The notes beneath the pieces were generated by a model. The model ran no database searches, was not told the DNA's origin, and saw nothing but the letters and a program-made list of their open reading frames with translations. Positions 34,900 to 43,450 of a stretch of 64,000 bases of DNA are shown one piece after another; the stretch's first letter is position 1, and the number at the start of each line of letters is the position of its first letter. The stretch spans positions 146,856 through 210,855 of the forward strand of contig NZ_JAEUXJ010000010.1 of NCBI RefSeq assembly GCF_016775475.1, in the 5' to 3' direction. This DNA comes from Belnapia mucosa (GTDB lineage Bacteria; Pseudomonadota; Alphaproteobacteria; Acetobacterales; Acetobacteraceae). The translations under genes and the position numbers were made by a program.

Positions 34900-35750
34900 T
34901 GCGGATCGCCGCCGCCGGCATCGCCGCCGAGATCAAGCCGCAGGGTGCGGAGCTCTGCCGGTTGCAGGATGGGGCCGGCCGGGACTTCCTCTGGGAGGCC
35001 GGCCCGACCTGGCCGCGGCATTCGCCGGTGCTCTTCCCCATCATCGGCAAGCTGGCGGGCGACGCTTACCGCCATGCCGGCCAGCGGTACGCCATGACCC
35101 AGCACGGCTTTGCCCGCGACCGCGACTTCACCCCCATCGCCGCCGAGGCGGATCGCTGCGCCTTCCGCCTGACCGACGACGCCGCGACGCGGGAGGCCTA
35201 TCCCTTCGCCTTCGCGCTCGAGCTTCATTACGCCGTCGCCGGCAGCAGGCTGCGGGTGGAGTATGTGCTGTCCAATTCAGGCGAGGAGGCCCTGCCCGCC
35301 TCGCTCGGCGCCCATCCGGCCTTCCGCTGGCCCCTGCCGGGCGCCGAAGGCGAGCCGCATGCGATCCTGTTCGACCAGCCGGAGCCGGCCCCGGTCCGGC
35401 GCCTCTCGGGCGGGCTGCTGGAAGCGGCGCCGGTGCCGACGCCGATCCAGGACCGGCGGCTCGATCTCGAGCCCGGCCTGTTCGCGGCGGATGCGCTGAT
35501 CCTCGACCGCGTCGCCAGCCGCGGCCTTGATTACCGCGCGGCGGGCGGTGCCGGGCTGCGCTTCGAATTCAGCGGCTTTCCCGTGCTCGCCCTCTGGTGC
35601 CGGCCGGGTGCGGGCTTCCTCTGCATCGAGCCCTGGCAGGGCTTCCACAGCCCCGAGGGCTGGGATGGCGACTTCGCCGAGAAGCCCGGGGTGGTCTCCA
35701 TCCCGCCGGGGGGCGAATTCCGCGCCGGCTGGTCGGTGACGCTCGGCTAG
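34899..35750 (+). CDS. Aldose 1-epimerase family protein
   Basis: A 283-residue beta-sandwich mutarotase-like protein. Visible family motifs are SPVLFPIIGKLAGDAY, MTQHGFARDRDF with the conserved His, SLGAHPAFRWPL with the second His, and the late FLCIEPWQGFHSPEG carrying the catalytic Glu. It interconverts sugar anomers, or possibly hexose-6-phosphate anomers (YeaD-like). The ATG overlaps the MOSC stop. No sugar pathway genes are adjacent. Confidence 0.9.
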   Translation: MRIAAAGIAAEIKPQGAELCRLQDGAGRDFLWEAGPTWPRHSPVLFPIIGKLAGDAYRHAGQRYAMTQHGFARDRDFTPIAAEADRCAFRLTDDAATREAYPFAFALELHYAVAGSRLRVEYVLSNSGEEALPASLGAHPAFRWPLPGAEGEPHAILFDQPEPAPVRRLSGGLLEAAPVPTPIQDRRLDLEPGLFAADALILDRVASRGLDYRAAGGAGLRFEFSGFPVLALWCRPGAGFLCIEPWQGFHSPEGWDGDFAEKPGVVSIPPGGEFRAGWSVTLG

Positions 35751-35754
35751 AAGG

Positions 35755-35831
35755 TGGCGCGCCCGGCGGGATTCGAACCCACGACCACACGCTTAGAAGG
35801 CGCGTGCTCTATCCAGCTGAGCTACGGGCGC
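35755..35831 (-). tRNA. tRNA-Arg (UCU)
   Basis: A 77-nt tRNA on the minus strand with acceptor GCGCCCG/CGGGCGC, discriminator G and encoded CCA. The anticodon loop CTTCTAA gives TCT; the T arm is CGTGG-GTTCGAA. The variable loop is short and the D loop is normal. Confidence 0.96.
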
Positions 35832-35838
35832 GAATCGG

Positions 35839-36150
35839 TCAGTGGGTCCAGTTCTCCGGCCGGCCAAAGCGGAAATTATCGGCATAGACCTTGGCCTTGA
35901 TGCGGACCGGCTTCGGCTCCTCGACCTCATAGGGAATGCCATGCGCCTCGGCATAGGCGATGGCGTCCTCCTTGGTCGCAAAATGCAGGGAGACCTGGGC
36001 ATTGGTATCGCCCGACCCGGCCCAGCCCATCAGCGGGTCGATAAGCTGCCGCTCGCCCGGCTCATAGGCCAGGGTCCAGCCCTGGGAGCGCCCCCGGCCG
36101 GACTGCATGGCGGAGCGCGGGACGACGAAGATGCGGGCAAGCTGCGACAT
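35839..36150 (-). CDS. NADH dehydrogenase (complex I) accessory subunit, NDUFS4-like
   Basis: A 103-residue ETC complex I conserved-region protein. ARIFVVPRSAMQSGRGRS at the start, WTLAYEPGERQLIDPLMGWAGSGDTNAQVSLHFATKEDAIAYAEAHG in the middle and the FGRPENWTH end match the NDUFS4/AQDQ family. It is an accessory subunit of respiratory complex I, typical of alphaproteobacteria and mitochondria. It is encoded apart from the nuo operon, alone between two tRNA genes, as is usual for this subunit. Confidence 0.93.
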   Translation of the reverse strand: MSQLARIFVVPRSAMQSGRGRSQGWTLAYEPGERQLIDPLMGWAGSGDTNAQVSLHFATKEDAIAYAEAHGIPYEVEEPKPVRIKAKVYADNFRFGRPENWTH

Positions 36151-36176
36151 AGGGCGTCCTCGATGCGAAGCCGGTC

Positions 36177-36250
36177 TCGGGGCGAGAGGATTCGAACCTC
36201 CGACCCTCTGCTCCCAAAGCAGATGCGCTACCAGACTGCGCCACGCCCCG
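36177..36250 (-). tRNA. tRNA-Pro (UGG)
   Basis: A 74-nt tRNA on the minus strand with acceptor CGGGGCG/CGCCCCG and discriminator A; CCA is not encoded (GAC follows). The anticodon loop TTTGGGA gives TGG. The T arm is GGAGG-TTCGAAT-CCTCT. Confidence 0.95.
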
Positions 36251-36275
36251 ACCGGGCCGCAAACTAGGCGTTCGG

Positions 36276-36312
36276 CGGCGCGGCGGCAACCATGGAGGCT
36301 GCCGCCGCGCCG
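36276..36312 (-). terminator. Strong hairpin after the amino-acid binding protein gene
   Basis: A perfect 13-bp inverted repeat (left arm CGGCGCGGCGGCA at 36276-36288, right arm 36300-36312) with an 11-nt loop begins 4 bp after the binding-protein stop codon. On the minus strand it is followed by a short TAGTTTG stretch, a weak T tract. Confidence 0.6.
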
Positions 36313-36316
36313 GGGA

Positions 36317-37330
36317 TTACCGCATCGGCCAGGAATACATCAGCCCGCCATCGGTCCAGAGCCGGTTCATGCCCCGCTCCAGCCCGATCGGCGTCTTCTG
36401 TCCCAGATGGCGCTCGAACAGCTCGCCATAGTTGCCGATCGCCTTGATCGCGTTGAAGGCCCAGGCCGGGTCCAGCTTCAGCGCCTGGCCGAGCACCGGA
36501 TCGGTGCCGAGCAGGCGGCGAATCTCCGGGTTCGGGCTGGCCTTCATCGCATCAAGGTTGGTGCTGGCCACGCCCAGCTCCTCCGCCTGGATCAGCGCGG
36601 AGAGGGTCCAGCGGATCACGTCGAACCATTCCTGGTCGTCGCGGCGGACCACCGGCCCATAGGGCTCCTTGCTGAAGCGCTGCGGCAGGATCACGAAATT
36701 GCCGGGATTGGTAAATTGGCTCCGCAGCGCCGCGAGCTGCGTCGCATCCGTGCCGATGGCATCGCACCGGCCCGCCTGCAGCGCGGTCGCATTGTCCTGC
36801 ATCCGCTCCTGCAGCAGCGGGGTGAAGCGCAGGTTGTTGGCGCGGAACCAGTCCGTCGTCACCAGCTCATTCGTCGTGCCGGGCGAAAGGCAGATGGTCA
36901 TGCCATCCATCCCCTTCGGCTCCGTCACGCCGGCATCCTTGCGGACCATGAAGCCATGGCCGTCATAGAGGTTCACCGCGACCATGCGCAGGCCGAGCGT
37001 GGTGTCGCGCGTCATGGTCAACGTGGTCTGGCGTATCAGCACGTCGATCTCGCCCGATTGCAGGGCGGTGAAGCGCTGCACCGCGGTCAGCGGCACGAAG
37101 CGGACCTTGTTCGGGTCGCCGAAGACCGCTGCCGCGACGCCGCGGCAGAGATCGGCATCCATGCCGCGCCAGACACCCTGGCTATCCGGCAGGGAGAAGC
37201 CGGCGACGCCGACATTGACACCGCAATTGAGCATCCCCCGCGCCTTCACGGCCTCGAAGGTCTGGCCCGCCTGGGCGGAGGCGGAAAGGCCGAGCGCGAG
37301 CGCCGCGCCGGCCAGAAGGCGTTTCAGCAT
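36317..37330 (-). CDS. Amino-acid ABC transporter substrate-binding protein (AapJ/BztA type)
   Basis: A 337-residue periplasmic binding protein. The signal peptide has the core LLAGAALALGLSASAQA with cleavage before GQTFEAVKARG. LNCGVNVGVAGFSLPDSQGVWRGMDADLC, the ICLSPGTTNELV segment and RCDAIGTDATQLAALR are typical of general L-amino-acid binding proteins. No permease or ATPase gene is adjacent, so it must work with a transporter elsewhere or act as a solute receptor. The second of two adjacent ATGs has the better spacing from GAGG. It is separated by only 7 bp from the upstream NIPSNAP gene. Confidence 0.92.
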   Translation of the reverse strand: MLKRLLAGAALALGLSASAQAGQTFEAVKARGMLNCGVNVGVAGFSLPDSQGVWRGMDADLCRGVAAAVFGDPNKVRFVPLTAVQRFTALQSGEIDVLIRQTTLTMTRDTTLGLRMVAVNLYDGHGFMVRKDAGVTEPKGMDGMTICLSPGTTNELVTTDWFRANNLRFTPLLQERMQDNATALQAGRCDAIGTDATQLAALRSQFTNPGNFVILPQRFSKEPYGPVVRRDDQEWFDVIRWTLSALIQAEELGVASTNLDAMKASPNPEIRRLLGTDPVLGQALKLDPAWAFNAIKAIGNYGELFERHLGQKTPIGLERGMNRLWTDGGLMYSWPMR

Positions 37331-37337
37331 CATGGCC

Positions 37338-38018
37338 TCAGCGCATCGGCGAGTTGGAGGTGGGCTTCAGCACCATCGTCGTCTGCTGCTTCAGCGCGCC
37401 GAGCGGGGCCGTTGCCTTCTGGAACTCCGCCCAGCCCGGATCGGCCGCCATCGCCGCGCGCCGCTTGTCCCGGTCGCCGAGCGAGCTGTAGGCCCAGGCG
37501 AAGACGGCCTGGTTGATCGGCCCGCATTCGGTCACCGCGAACCAGAGCAGCTGCCCGAGCAGGCGGTCCTGCACCGGCTTGCCCAGATCCCGATAGAGAT
37601 CGATCCAGGCCTGCGCCTTGCCCGGCACGAAATCATAGGTGCGGTGATCGACCCACATCTCCGGGCCCTCGATCTTCCGCTCGAATGCCTGGCCGACCTT
37701 CTGCAGCGGCGAGAATGGCACGGTCTTGAGGAGCTTCGCCTCCTGCGCCATCAGGGCGCCGGTGTCGCGGCTCTCGCGCAGGAAGCGCTGCCATTCGGGG
37801 TCGGCGTCGCGGCGGCCCATGCCGCGCTCGCGCTCGTCGATGTCGTCATAGCCGCGGACGAAGAGGATACGGTTGATCTGGCCGAATTCGACCGTGAACA
37901 TGCCGATCAGCGGCGTCAGCGTGCGCGAGGAGGCGGGACCGCCGCACTCCTGGTAGCATTTCAGCCAGGCCGGCAGTTTGCCCGGATGCATGGTGTAGAT
38001 GCGCTGTTCGAGGAACAT
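37338..38018 (-). CDS. NIPSNAP family protein (two domains)
   Basis: A 226-residue protein built of two NIPSNAP (dimeric alpha-beta barrel) units. The first begins FLEQRIYTMHPGKLPAWLKCY and the second begins VDHRTYDFVPGKAQAWIDLY. The function of the family is largely unknown, with proposed roles in small-molecule binding and vesicular or mitochondrial processes in eukaryotes. The ATG has GGGGAGGG a few bases upstream. It is followed closely by the amino-acid binding protein gene and probably shares its transcript and terminator. Confidence 0.85.
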   Translation of the reverse strand: MFLEQRIYTMHPGKLPAWLKCYQECGGPASSRTLTPLIGMFTVEFGQINRILFVRGYDDIDERERGMGRRDADPEWQRFLRESRDTGALMAQEAKLLKTVPFSPLQKVGQAFERKIEGPEMWVDHRTYDFVPGKAQAWIDLYRDLGKPVQDRLLGQLLWFAVTECGPINQAVFAWAYSSLGDRDKRRAAMAADPGWAEFQKATAPLGALKQQTTMVLKPTSNSPMR

Positions 38019-38100
38019 CGGTTCCCTCCCCTTCACGATGGGCGGAGTGCCGCATGTTCCCGCGCCGCGGTCAATGCGGCTTCGGCCATCCGGGGGAGGC

Positions 38101-38346
38101 TCAGCGGGCCGGGTCGGGGCCGGGCAGGGTCGCCCCAAGCTGGCGGGCGCCGGCCTCGGTCACCTGGAAGATGACCCGGCCGCCCGCGATCGCCTCGCCC
38201 CGGTGCAGCAGGCCGAGGCTGGCCAGCCGCGTGGCGATCGGGTCGTCGGCCGCCGCCGGGTAGTGGTTGCGATACGGCACCGCGGCGCGGTCAAGGCCAA
38301 GGGCCTGACGCAGCAACTCACGTGACTCGGGATCGAGGAAGGGCAC
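38101..38346 (-). CDS. Small conserved protein with winged-helix-like end (81 residues)
   Basis: An 81-residue protein beginning at a GTG. The segment LLRQALGLDRAAVPYRNHYPA and the later LASLGLLHRGE...RVIFQVTEAGARQLG resemble a small family of proteins ending in a winged-helix-like beta hairpin (..VTEAGxxxL). I recognise it as a recurrent uncharacterised family in alphaproteobacteria and phages but cannot name it. A transcriptional or structural role is an inference. Confidence 0.55.
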   Translation of the reverse strand: MPFLDPESRELLRQALGLDRAAVPYRNHYPAAADDPIATRLASLGLLHRGEAIAGGRVIFQVTEAGARQLGATLPGPDPAR

Positions 38347-38385
38347 ATCTGGGGAATGCCCGGGGCCCCGCCCGGTTCCCTGCGC

Positions 38386-39222
38386 TCAGGCGATCAGCGC
38401 CGCCAGTTCATCCAGCCGGCGCAGGATGCCGTCGCGGTCGAGATCGGGCACCTCCAGCAGCACCCGCTCGATGCCCGCCGCGCGATAGGCCTCGAGCTTC
38501 CCGGCTTCGGGCGGGGCCCGGAAGACGGTGATGGAGAGGCTGGCCGGGTCGCGCCCGGCGCCCTCCGCCACCCGGCGCAGCCGCTCGCGCGCAATCTGCG
38601 GGTCGAAATCGCCGCCGGCGCGCGGGAACCAGCCCTGGCAGAAGGCGGCGACGCGCTTCAGCGTGTAGTCGGTCTCGCCGCCCAGCAGCACCGGCGGATG
38701 CGGCCTCTGCACCGGCTTCGGGTAGCACCAGACCGGGTCGAAATTCACGAACTCCCCGTGGAAGCTCGCCTCCTCCTCGGTCCAGAGCGCCTGCATCGCC
38801 CGGATGCGCTCCTCCATCAGCTTGAAGCGCGTCGGGTAGCGGGCGCCGTGATTCTCCATCTCCTCGACATTCCAGCCGCCACCGACGCCGAAGACGAAGC
38901 GCCCGCCCGAGAGGCGGTCGAGGCTGGCGACCGATTTCGCGGTGATGATCGGATCCCGCTGCGGCACCAGGCAGACGCCGGTGCCGAGCAGCAGCGTCTT
39001 GGTCGCCGCCGCTGCGAAACTCAGCGCCACGAAGGGATCATGGGTGTGCTTGTAGCGCCGCGGCAGCTCGCCGCCGCCCGGGAAGGGCGAGCGGCGGCTG
39101 GTCGGGATATGCGTGTGCTCGCAGAGGAAGAGCGAATCGAAGCCCCGCTCCTCCAGCGCCCGGGCCAGCTCCCCGGTCTCGATCCCGTATTCGGTCGGGA
39201 AGTAGAAGACGCCGGTGCGCAT
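38386..39222 (-). CDS. LLM class F420-dependent oxidoreductase
   Basis: A 278-residue luciferase-like fold protein related to the Rv2161c group. Signatures are GVFYFPTEYGIETGELARALEERGFDSLFLCEHTHIP at the start, SFAAAATKTLLLGTGVCLVPQRDP, RFVFGVGGGWNVEEM and PPVLLGGETDYTLKRVA. The cofactor is deazaflavin F420 or FMN. GGAGCG precedes the ATG. It lies 11 bp from the upstream PrpB-like gene, suggesting co-transcription. The substrate is unknown. Confidence 0.88.
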   Translation of the reverse strand: MRTGVFYFPTEYGIETGELARALEERGFDSLFLCEHTHIPTSRRSPFPGGGELPRRYKHTHDPFVALSFAAAATKTLLLGTGVCLVPQRDPIITAKSVASLDRLSGGRFVFGVGGGWNVEEMENHGARYPTRFKLMEERIRAMQALWTEEEASFHGEFVNFDPVWCYPKPVQRPHPPVLLGGETDYTLKRVAAFCQGWFPRAGGDFDPQIARERLRRVAEGAGRDPASLSITVFRAPPEAGKLEAYRAAGIERVLLEVPDLDRDGILRRLDELAALIA

Positions 39223-39233
39223 AGGTTCGCTCC

Positions 39234-40169
39234 TTATCGCTGCGGCATCGCCGTCGGGATGACGGTCTGGATCAGGCTGCTGTCCAGCGCCTCATAGGCA
39301 TGCAGGTTGATGACGTCGTAGAGTTCGGCGCGGGTCTGCATGCGGTCCACCAGCTTGTGGGTGCCGCCATTCTCGCGGATCGACTGGAACAGCTCCTGCA
39401 TCGCCTTGTTGGCGACGCGGGCGGCGGAGACCGGCCAGATCACCATCTGGTATCCCATCTCCTGGAATTCCTGGGCGGTGAAGAAGGGCGTGCGGCCGAA
39501 CTCGGTCATGTTCGCCAGCAGCTTCACGTCCGGATAGCCCTCGGCCCGGATGCGGCGGGAGAATTCGGTGAACATCTCGCGGCTGTTCAGCGCCTCGGGG
39601 AAGATCGCATCCGCCCCGCTGTCGAGATAGAGCTTGGCCCGGGCGAGTGCGCCATCCATGCCCTCGCTGGCTGCGGCATCGGTGCGGGCGATGATATAGA
39701 GGTGCCGCCGCGCCTTCCGCGCCGCCGCCACCTTGGCTGCCATGTCATGCGCATCCGCCATCTTCTTGTCGTTCAGGTGGCCGCATTTCTTCGGCAGGAG
39801 CTGATCCTCGAGATGCACCGCGGCGGCGCCCGCATCCTCGAAGGTGCGGACCATGTGCATGACGTTCAGCGCCTCGCCATAGCCGGTATCGCCATCGACC
39901 AGCAGCGGCAGCGCCGTGGCGCGGGTGATCTGGCGGATATGGAAGGCGACCTCATCGACCGTGATCATCCCGAGATCGGGGATGCCCATGGAGAGGGTCA
40001 TGGCGGCGCCGGAGAGGTAAAGCCCCTCGAACCCCTCGCGCTTGGCCAGCAGCCCGGCCATGCCGTTATGGGCGCCGGGAAGCTGGAGGATCTGCGGCCG
40101 TTCCAGCAGCCGGGCGAAGCGCCGGCCGGCGGGTTCCTCCGGGATGTCGGCGCCGATCACATAGGGCAT
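39234..40169 (-). CDS. PrpB-like isocitrate lyase/PEP mutase superfamily enzyme
   Basis: A 311-residue TIM-barrel lyase. The metal-binding segment LPLLVDGDTGYGEALNV and the active-site KKCGHLNDKK loop (Cys as general acid) match 2-methylisocitrate lyase; LEDQLLPKK precedes the loop. GAAMTLSMGIPDLGMIT and IIARTDAAASEGMDGALARAK are also family motifs. It could cleave 2-methylisocitrate, or an alkylmalate such as dimethylmalate, or decarboxylate oxaloacetate. No prpC or prpD is adjacent, so the pathway is open. Confidence 0.87.
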   Translation of the reverse strand: MPYVIGADIPEEPAGRRFARLLERPQILQLPGAHNGMAGLLAKREGFEGLYLSGAAMTLSMGIPDLGMITVDEVAFHIRQITRATALPLLVDGDTGYGEALNVMHMVRTFEDAGAAAVHLEDQLLPKKCGHLNDKKMADAHDMAAKVAAARKARRHLYIIARTDAAASEGMDGALARAKLYLDSGADAIFPEALNSREMFTEFSRRIRAEGYPDVKLLANMTEFGRTPFFTAQEFQEMGYQMVIWPVSAARVANKAMQELFQSIRENGGTHKLVDRMQTRAELYDVINLHAYEALDSSLIQTVIPTAMPQR

Positions 40170-40180
40170 GGGGCTGTTCC

Positions 40181-41581
40181 TCAGCGGAAGAAGACGAAGG
40201 TCGCCAGGATGAACACGGGGACCAGAAAGGCAACCGCCCAGGCGCAATAGCCGAAGAAGCTCGGCATGCGGACCCCCTGCTCCTCGACGATGGCCTTGAC
40301 CATGAAATTGGGCGCGTTGCCGATATAGCTGTTCGCCCCCATGAAGACCGCCCCGCAGGACAGGGCGGCGAGGGTCGCCGCCCCTTCCCCCATCAGCCGC
40401 ACCGGGTCGCCGCCGGCCAGGTTGAAGAAGACCAGATAGGTCGGCGCATTGTCGAGGAAGCTGGACAGCGTCCCGGAGGCCCAGAAATAAACCCAGGGGA
40501 TCGGCCGCCCGGCGCCGTCCGAAGCCAGCGCCACCAGCGGCCCGGCCGCCCCCGCCTCGCCCGCCTTCAGGATCGCGAGCACCGGCGCCATGCACACGAA
40601 GATCGCGGCAAACAGGCGGGCGACCTCGGCCATGGCTCCCCAGGCGAAGCCATTGGCCTCCCGCAACGGCCGCGGCGTGACGCGGATCGAGGCCAGGGTG
40701 ATGGCGAGGAAGCCGGCCATGGCCAGAAGCCGCTCCGCGCCGACCGGCAGGCCGAGCAGCACCACCTCTCCTGGCTGCCAGAGACCCTGCATCAGCACCA
40801 GGCCAAGGATTCCGCCCAGCAGCGCCAGGTTCCACCAGCCCTCGATCCGCAGCGGCTGGTAGTCGGCCTCCTCCGCCGCGAGGTCGGCCGGCCGTTCCCG
40901 CGACCACATCCAGCTGTCGATCGCCCAGTAGATCGCCAGCAGCAGCGCGGCGCAGAACAGGAATTCCGCCAGCAGGTGCTCGGTGGTCCAGAAGAAGCTC
41001 ACCCCCTGGAGGAAGCCCAGATAAAGCGGCGGATCGCCGAGCGGGGTGAGCGAGCCGCCGATATTGCTCACCAGGAAGATGAAGAAGACGAAGCTGTGGG
41101 TCTTCCGCGCCCGGTGCGCATTGGCTCGCAGAAGCGGCCGGATCAGCACCATGGAAGCGCCGGTGGTGCCCATGACGCTCGCGGCCAGCGTCCCGATCGC
41201 TAGCAGCGCGGTATTCACCCCTGGGGTGCCGACCAGCCGCCCCGTCAGCAGCACCCCGCCGCCGGTGGTGTAGAGGGCGAGCAGCAGGGCGATGAAGGGC
41301 AGGTATTCCTCCAGCAGCACGTGCCAGACGGTCGCCGCCGCCGCTGCCGGCCCGAAGACGGCGGCGAAGGGCAGCAGCAGCAGCAGCGCCCAGCCGGCCG
41401 CGATCTTGCCGTCGTGATCGTGCCAGAGCCGCCCGGCCAGCAGCGGCAGCAGGGCGATCGAGAGCAGCAGGCCGAGGAAGGGCACCCCCCAGGCGAGGGA
41501 CAGCGCCGCGCCATCCACCGCCTCCGCCGCCGCGGCCGGTCCGGCCCCAAGCAGCAGCATCGCCAGGGCCAGCCAGGCCAT
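40181..41581 (-). CDS. NhaD-like sodium:proton antiporter
   Basis: A 466-residue inner-membrane protein of the ion transporter superfamily with about 12 hydrophobic segments, beginning with a signal-like helix. MGTTGASMVLIRPLLRAN and the following FLVSNIGGSLTPLGDPPLYLGFLQGVSFFW block are typical of NhaD and related transporters, as is the second-half SSFLDNAPTYLVFF...GANSYIGNAPNFMVKAI. It exchanges Na+ or Li+ for H+, or possibly carries an organic anion. I use the ATG at 41581, which has GGAGAG upstream; an ATG at 41602 has none. It lies 11 bp before the PrpB-like gene. Confidence 0.88.
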   Translation of the reverse strand: MAWLALAMLLLGAGPAAAAEAVDGAALSLAWGVPFLGLLLSIALLPLLAGRLWHDHDGKIAAGWALLLLLPFAAVFGPAAAAATVWHVLLEEYLPFIALLLALYTTGGGVLLTGRLVGTPGVNTALLAIGTLAASVMGTTGASMVLIRPLLRANAHRARKTHSFVFFIFLVSNIGGSLTPLGDPPLYLGFLQGVSFFWTTEHLLAEFLFCAALLLAIYWAIDSWMWSRERPADLAAEEADYQPLRIEGWWNLALLGGILGLVLMQGLWQPGEVVLLGLPVGAERLLAMAGFLAITLASIRVTPRPLREANGFAWGAMAEVARLFAAIFVCMAPVLAILKAGEAGAAGPLVALASDGAGRPIPWVYFWASGTLSSFLDNAPTYLVFFNLAGGDPVRLMGEGAATLAALSCGAVFMGANSYIGNAPNFMVKAIVEEQGVRMPSFFGYCAWAVAFLVPVFILATFVFFR

Positions 41582-41687
41582 CCGATCTCTCCATCCTGCC
41601 ATCGGGCTTTAGGGCAGACCGGACCGGGGGTGAACCCACCCGCTTGGCGCTGCGTTGGGCGCGGATCATCGTCTGGGCCCGGCCGGG

Positions 41688-41706
41688 CCGTATCGGTTCG
41701 ATACGG
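41688..41706. promoter_or_regulatory. 8-bp inverted repeat upstream of coxG
   Basis: CCGTATCG-GTT-CGATACGG is a perfect 8-bp inverted repeat about 60 bp before the coxG start, in the divergent gap with the antiporter gene. It is a candidate operator; no T tract follows. Confidence 0.35.
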
Positions 41707-41767
41707 GGGTGGGGTTCCCCTTCCCTGGCCCGGCCACTAAGGTCCGCCGCAAACTCGGGAGCAGAGC

Positions 41768-42547
41768 ATGGAAATGACCGGCGAGCGGCGCATCCCCGCG
41801 CCGCGCCAGACAGTCTGGGAAGCCCTGAACGACCCGGAGGTCCTCCAGGCCTCGATCCCCGGCTGCGAATCGGTGGAGCGGGTCGGCGACGACCAGTTCC
41901 AGGCCAAGGTTGCCCTCAAGCTCGGGCCCATGTCGGCGAAATTCGGCGGCAAGGTGAAGCTCGAGAACCTGAACCCGCCGGCCAGCTACACCATCACCGG
42001 TGAAGGCAATGGCGGCGCGATGGGCTTCGCCAAGGGTGGCGCCGATGTCGCGCTGGAGGAGATCGGGCCCTCCGAGACCTTGCTGACCTACAATGTGAAG
42101 GCGCAGGTCGGCGGCAAGATGGCGCAGCTTGGGGGACGGCTGATCGACAGCACCGCGAAGCAGATGGCCGACCAGTTCTTCAACCGCTTTGCCGCCCACC
42201 TCACGCCGCCGCCGCCGGCAGAGCCCGTGGCCGAGCCGGCCCCGGCCATGGCCACGGCGAATGGCGCCCCGCCCCAGGCCGATGGGGTGGTGACCGCCCA
42301 GCCGGTCCAGAACACCGATACCGAATACCTGCGGGATATCGGCGGCCCGGGCCCGCTGACCCAGCACGGCGCCGAGGGGCCGAGCGCCGCCGGCAAGCCG
42401 GTGCACCGCCCGAATCCGCGCCCGATCGACCCGGTCGCAGCGCAGCCGCTGCGCCTGCTCGGCTCCTTCCAGCCCTTCGGCCTGCCGCTGCAATTCTGGG
42501 GCGGCTGCGCGATCATGCTGGTTATCCTTGCGCTGCTCTTCCTGTGA
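41768..42547 (+). CDS. coxG: CoxG-like SRPBCC protein
   Basis: A 259-residue protein. Residues 1-145 form the CoxG domain (MEMTGERRIPAPRQTVWEAL, IPGCESVE, GAMGFAKGGADVALEE, MAQLGGRLID), a lipid/ligand-binding START-like fold. A Pro-rich linker follows, and a C-terminal hydrophobic helix (LQFWGGCAIMLVILALLFL) should anchor it in the membrane. In carboxydotrophs CoxG recruits CO dehydrogenase to the membrane; related proteins are found with many molybdenum hydroxylases. It is the first gene of a run with overlapping ends to 47368. Confidence 0.92.
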   Translation: MEMTGERRIPAPRQTVWEALNDPEVLQASIPGCESVERVGDDQFQAKVALKLGPMSAKFGGKVKLENLNPPASYTITGEGNGGAMGFAKGGADVALEEIGPSETLLTYNVKAQVGGKMAQLGGRLIDSTAKQMADQFFNRFAAHLTPPPPAEPVAEPAPAMATANGAPPQADGVVTAQPVQNTDTEYLRDIGGPGPLTQHGAEGPSAAGKPVHRPNPRPIDPVAAQPLRLLGSFQPFGLPLQFWGGCAIMLVILALLFL

Positions 42548-43443
42548 GCGACCTGCCGGACAGCGTCGAGGCCACCCAGCGCCTGCTCGCCGCCGGCGGC
42601 TATGTCGCCGACCGAGCGCTGGCGACCACCGTGCATCTGGCGCTGAAGATGGGCCGGCCGCTCTTCCTCGAGGGCGAGCCGGGCACGGGCAAGACCGAGA
42701 TCGCCAAGGTCCTGGCCGCCGGCCTGCCGCGCCGGCTGGTGCGGCTGCAATGCTATGATGGGCTCGACCTCTCGGCCGCGGCCTATGAGTGGAACCATGC
42801 CCGCCAGCTCATGGCGATCCGCCTGGCCGAGGCGAGCGGCGAGAAGGCCGACCGGGCGGCGCTGGAGCGCGGCATCTATGACCGCCGCTTCCTCCAGGAA
42901 CGCCCCCTCCTCCAGGCGCTGAGCCCGGAGGGCGGCCCGGCGGTGCTGCTGATCGACGAGCTGGACCGCGCCGACGAGCCCTTCGAGGCCTTCCTGCTGG
43001 AGATCCTGGCCGATTTCCAGCTCTCGATCCCGGAACTCGGCACGGTGAAGGCCGAGGTGCCGCCCGTCGTCATCCTCACCAGCAACCGCACGCGGGAGGT
43101 CCACGACGCCATCCGCCGCCGCTGCCTCTATCACTGGGTGGACTACCCGGATGCGGTGCGGGAACGGGCGATCCTGCAGATCCGCGCGCCGCATGTGCCG
43201 GAGGCGCTCTCGGCCCAGGTGGTCGCCTTCGTGCAGCGGCTGCGTGGCGGCGACTACTTCAAGCTGCCCGGCGTCGCGGAGACCATCGACTGGGCCTCTG
43301 CCCTGGCCGCGCTCGATGCCACCGAGCTGGAGCCGGCGGCGGTGGATGAGACGCTCGGCGTGCTGCTGAAATACCAGGACGACATCGCCAAGCTGCGCGG
43401 GGCGGAAGCGGCCCGGCTGGTCGCGGAGGCGAAAGCGGCGTGA
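42544..43443 (+). CDS. coxD: CoxD-like MoxR AAA+ ATPase
   Basis: A 299-residue AAA+ chaperone-like ATPase. The Walker A is GEPGTGKTEIAKVLAAG, the Walker B is AVLLIDELDRADEPFEAFLLEIL, and the sensor 1 region is VVILTSNRTREVHDAIRRRCLYHWVDYPD. CoxD helps insert sulfur and copper, or otherwise mature the active site of CO dehydrogenase-type enzymes. The GTG start overlaps the coxG stop. It is paired with the VWA partner encoded next. Confidence 0.92.
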   Translation: MSDLPDSVEATQRLLAAGGYVADRALATTVHLALKMGRPLFLEGEPGTGKTEIAKVLAAGLPRRLVRLQCYDGLDLSAAAYEWNHARQLMAIRLAEASGEKADRAALERGIYDRRFLQERPLLQALSPEGGPAVLLIDELDRADEPFEAFLLEILADFQLSIPELGTVKAEVPPVVILTSNRTREVHDAIRRRCLYHWVDYPDAVRERAILQIRAPHVPEALSAQVVAFVQRLRGGDYFKLPGVAETIDWASALAALDATELEPAAVDETLGVLLKYQDDIAKLRGAEAARLVAEAKAA

Positions 43444-43450
43444 TCGCCGC

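Noticed and set aside
36276..36312. The GC-rich inverted repeat as a third copy of the double-hairpin element
   Set aside because: It has a single hairpin, different arms and no GACCAAA linker; it fits a terminator.
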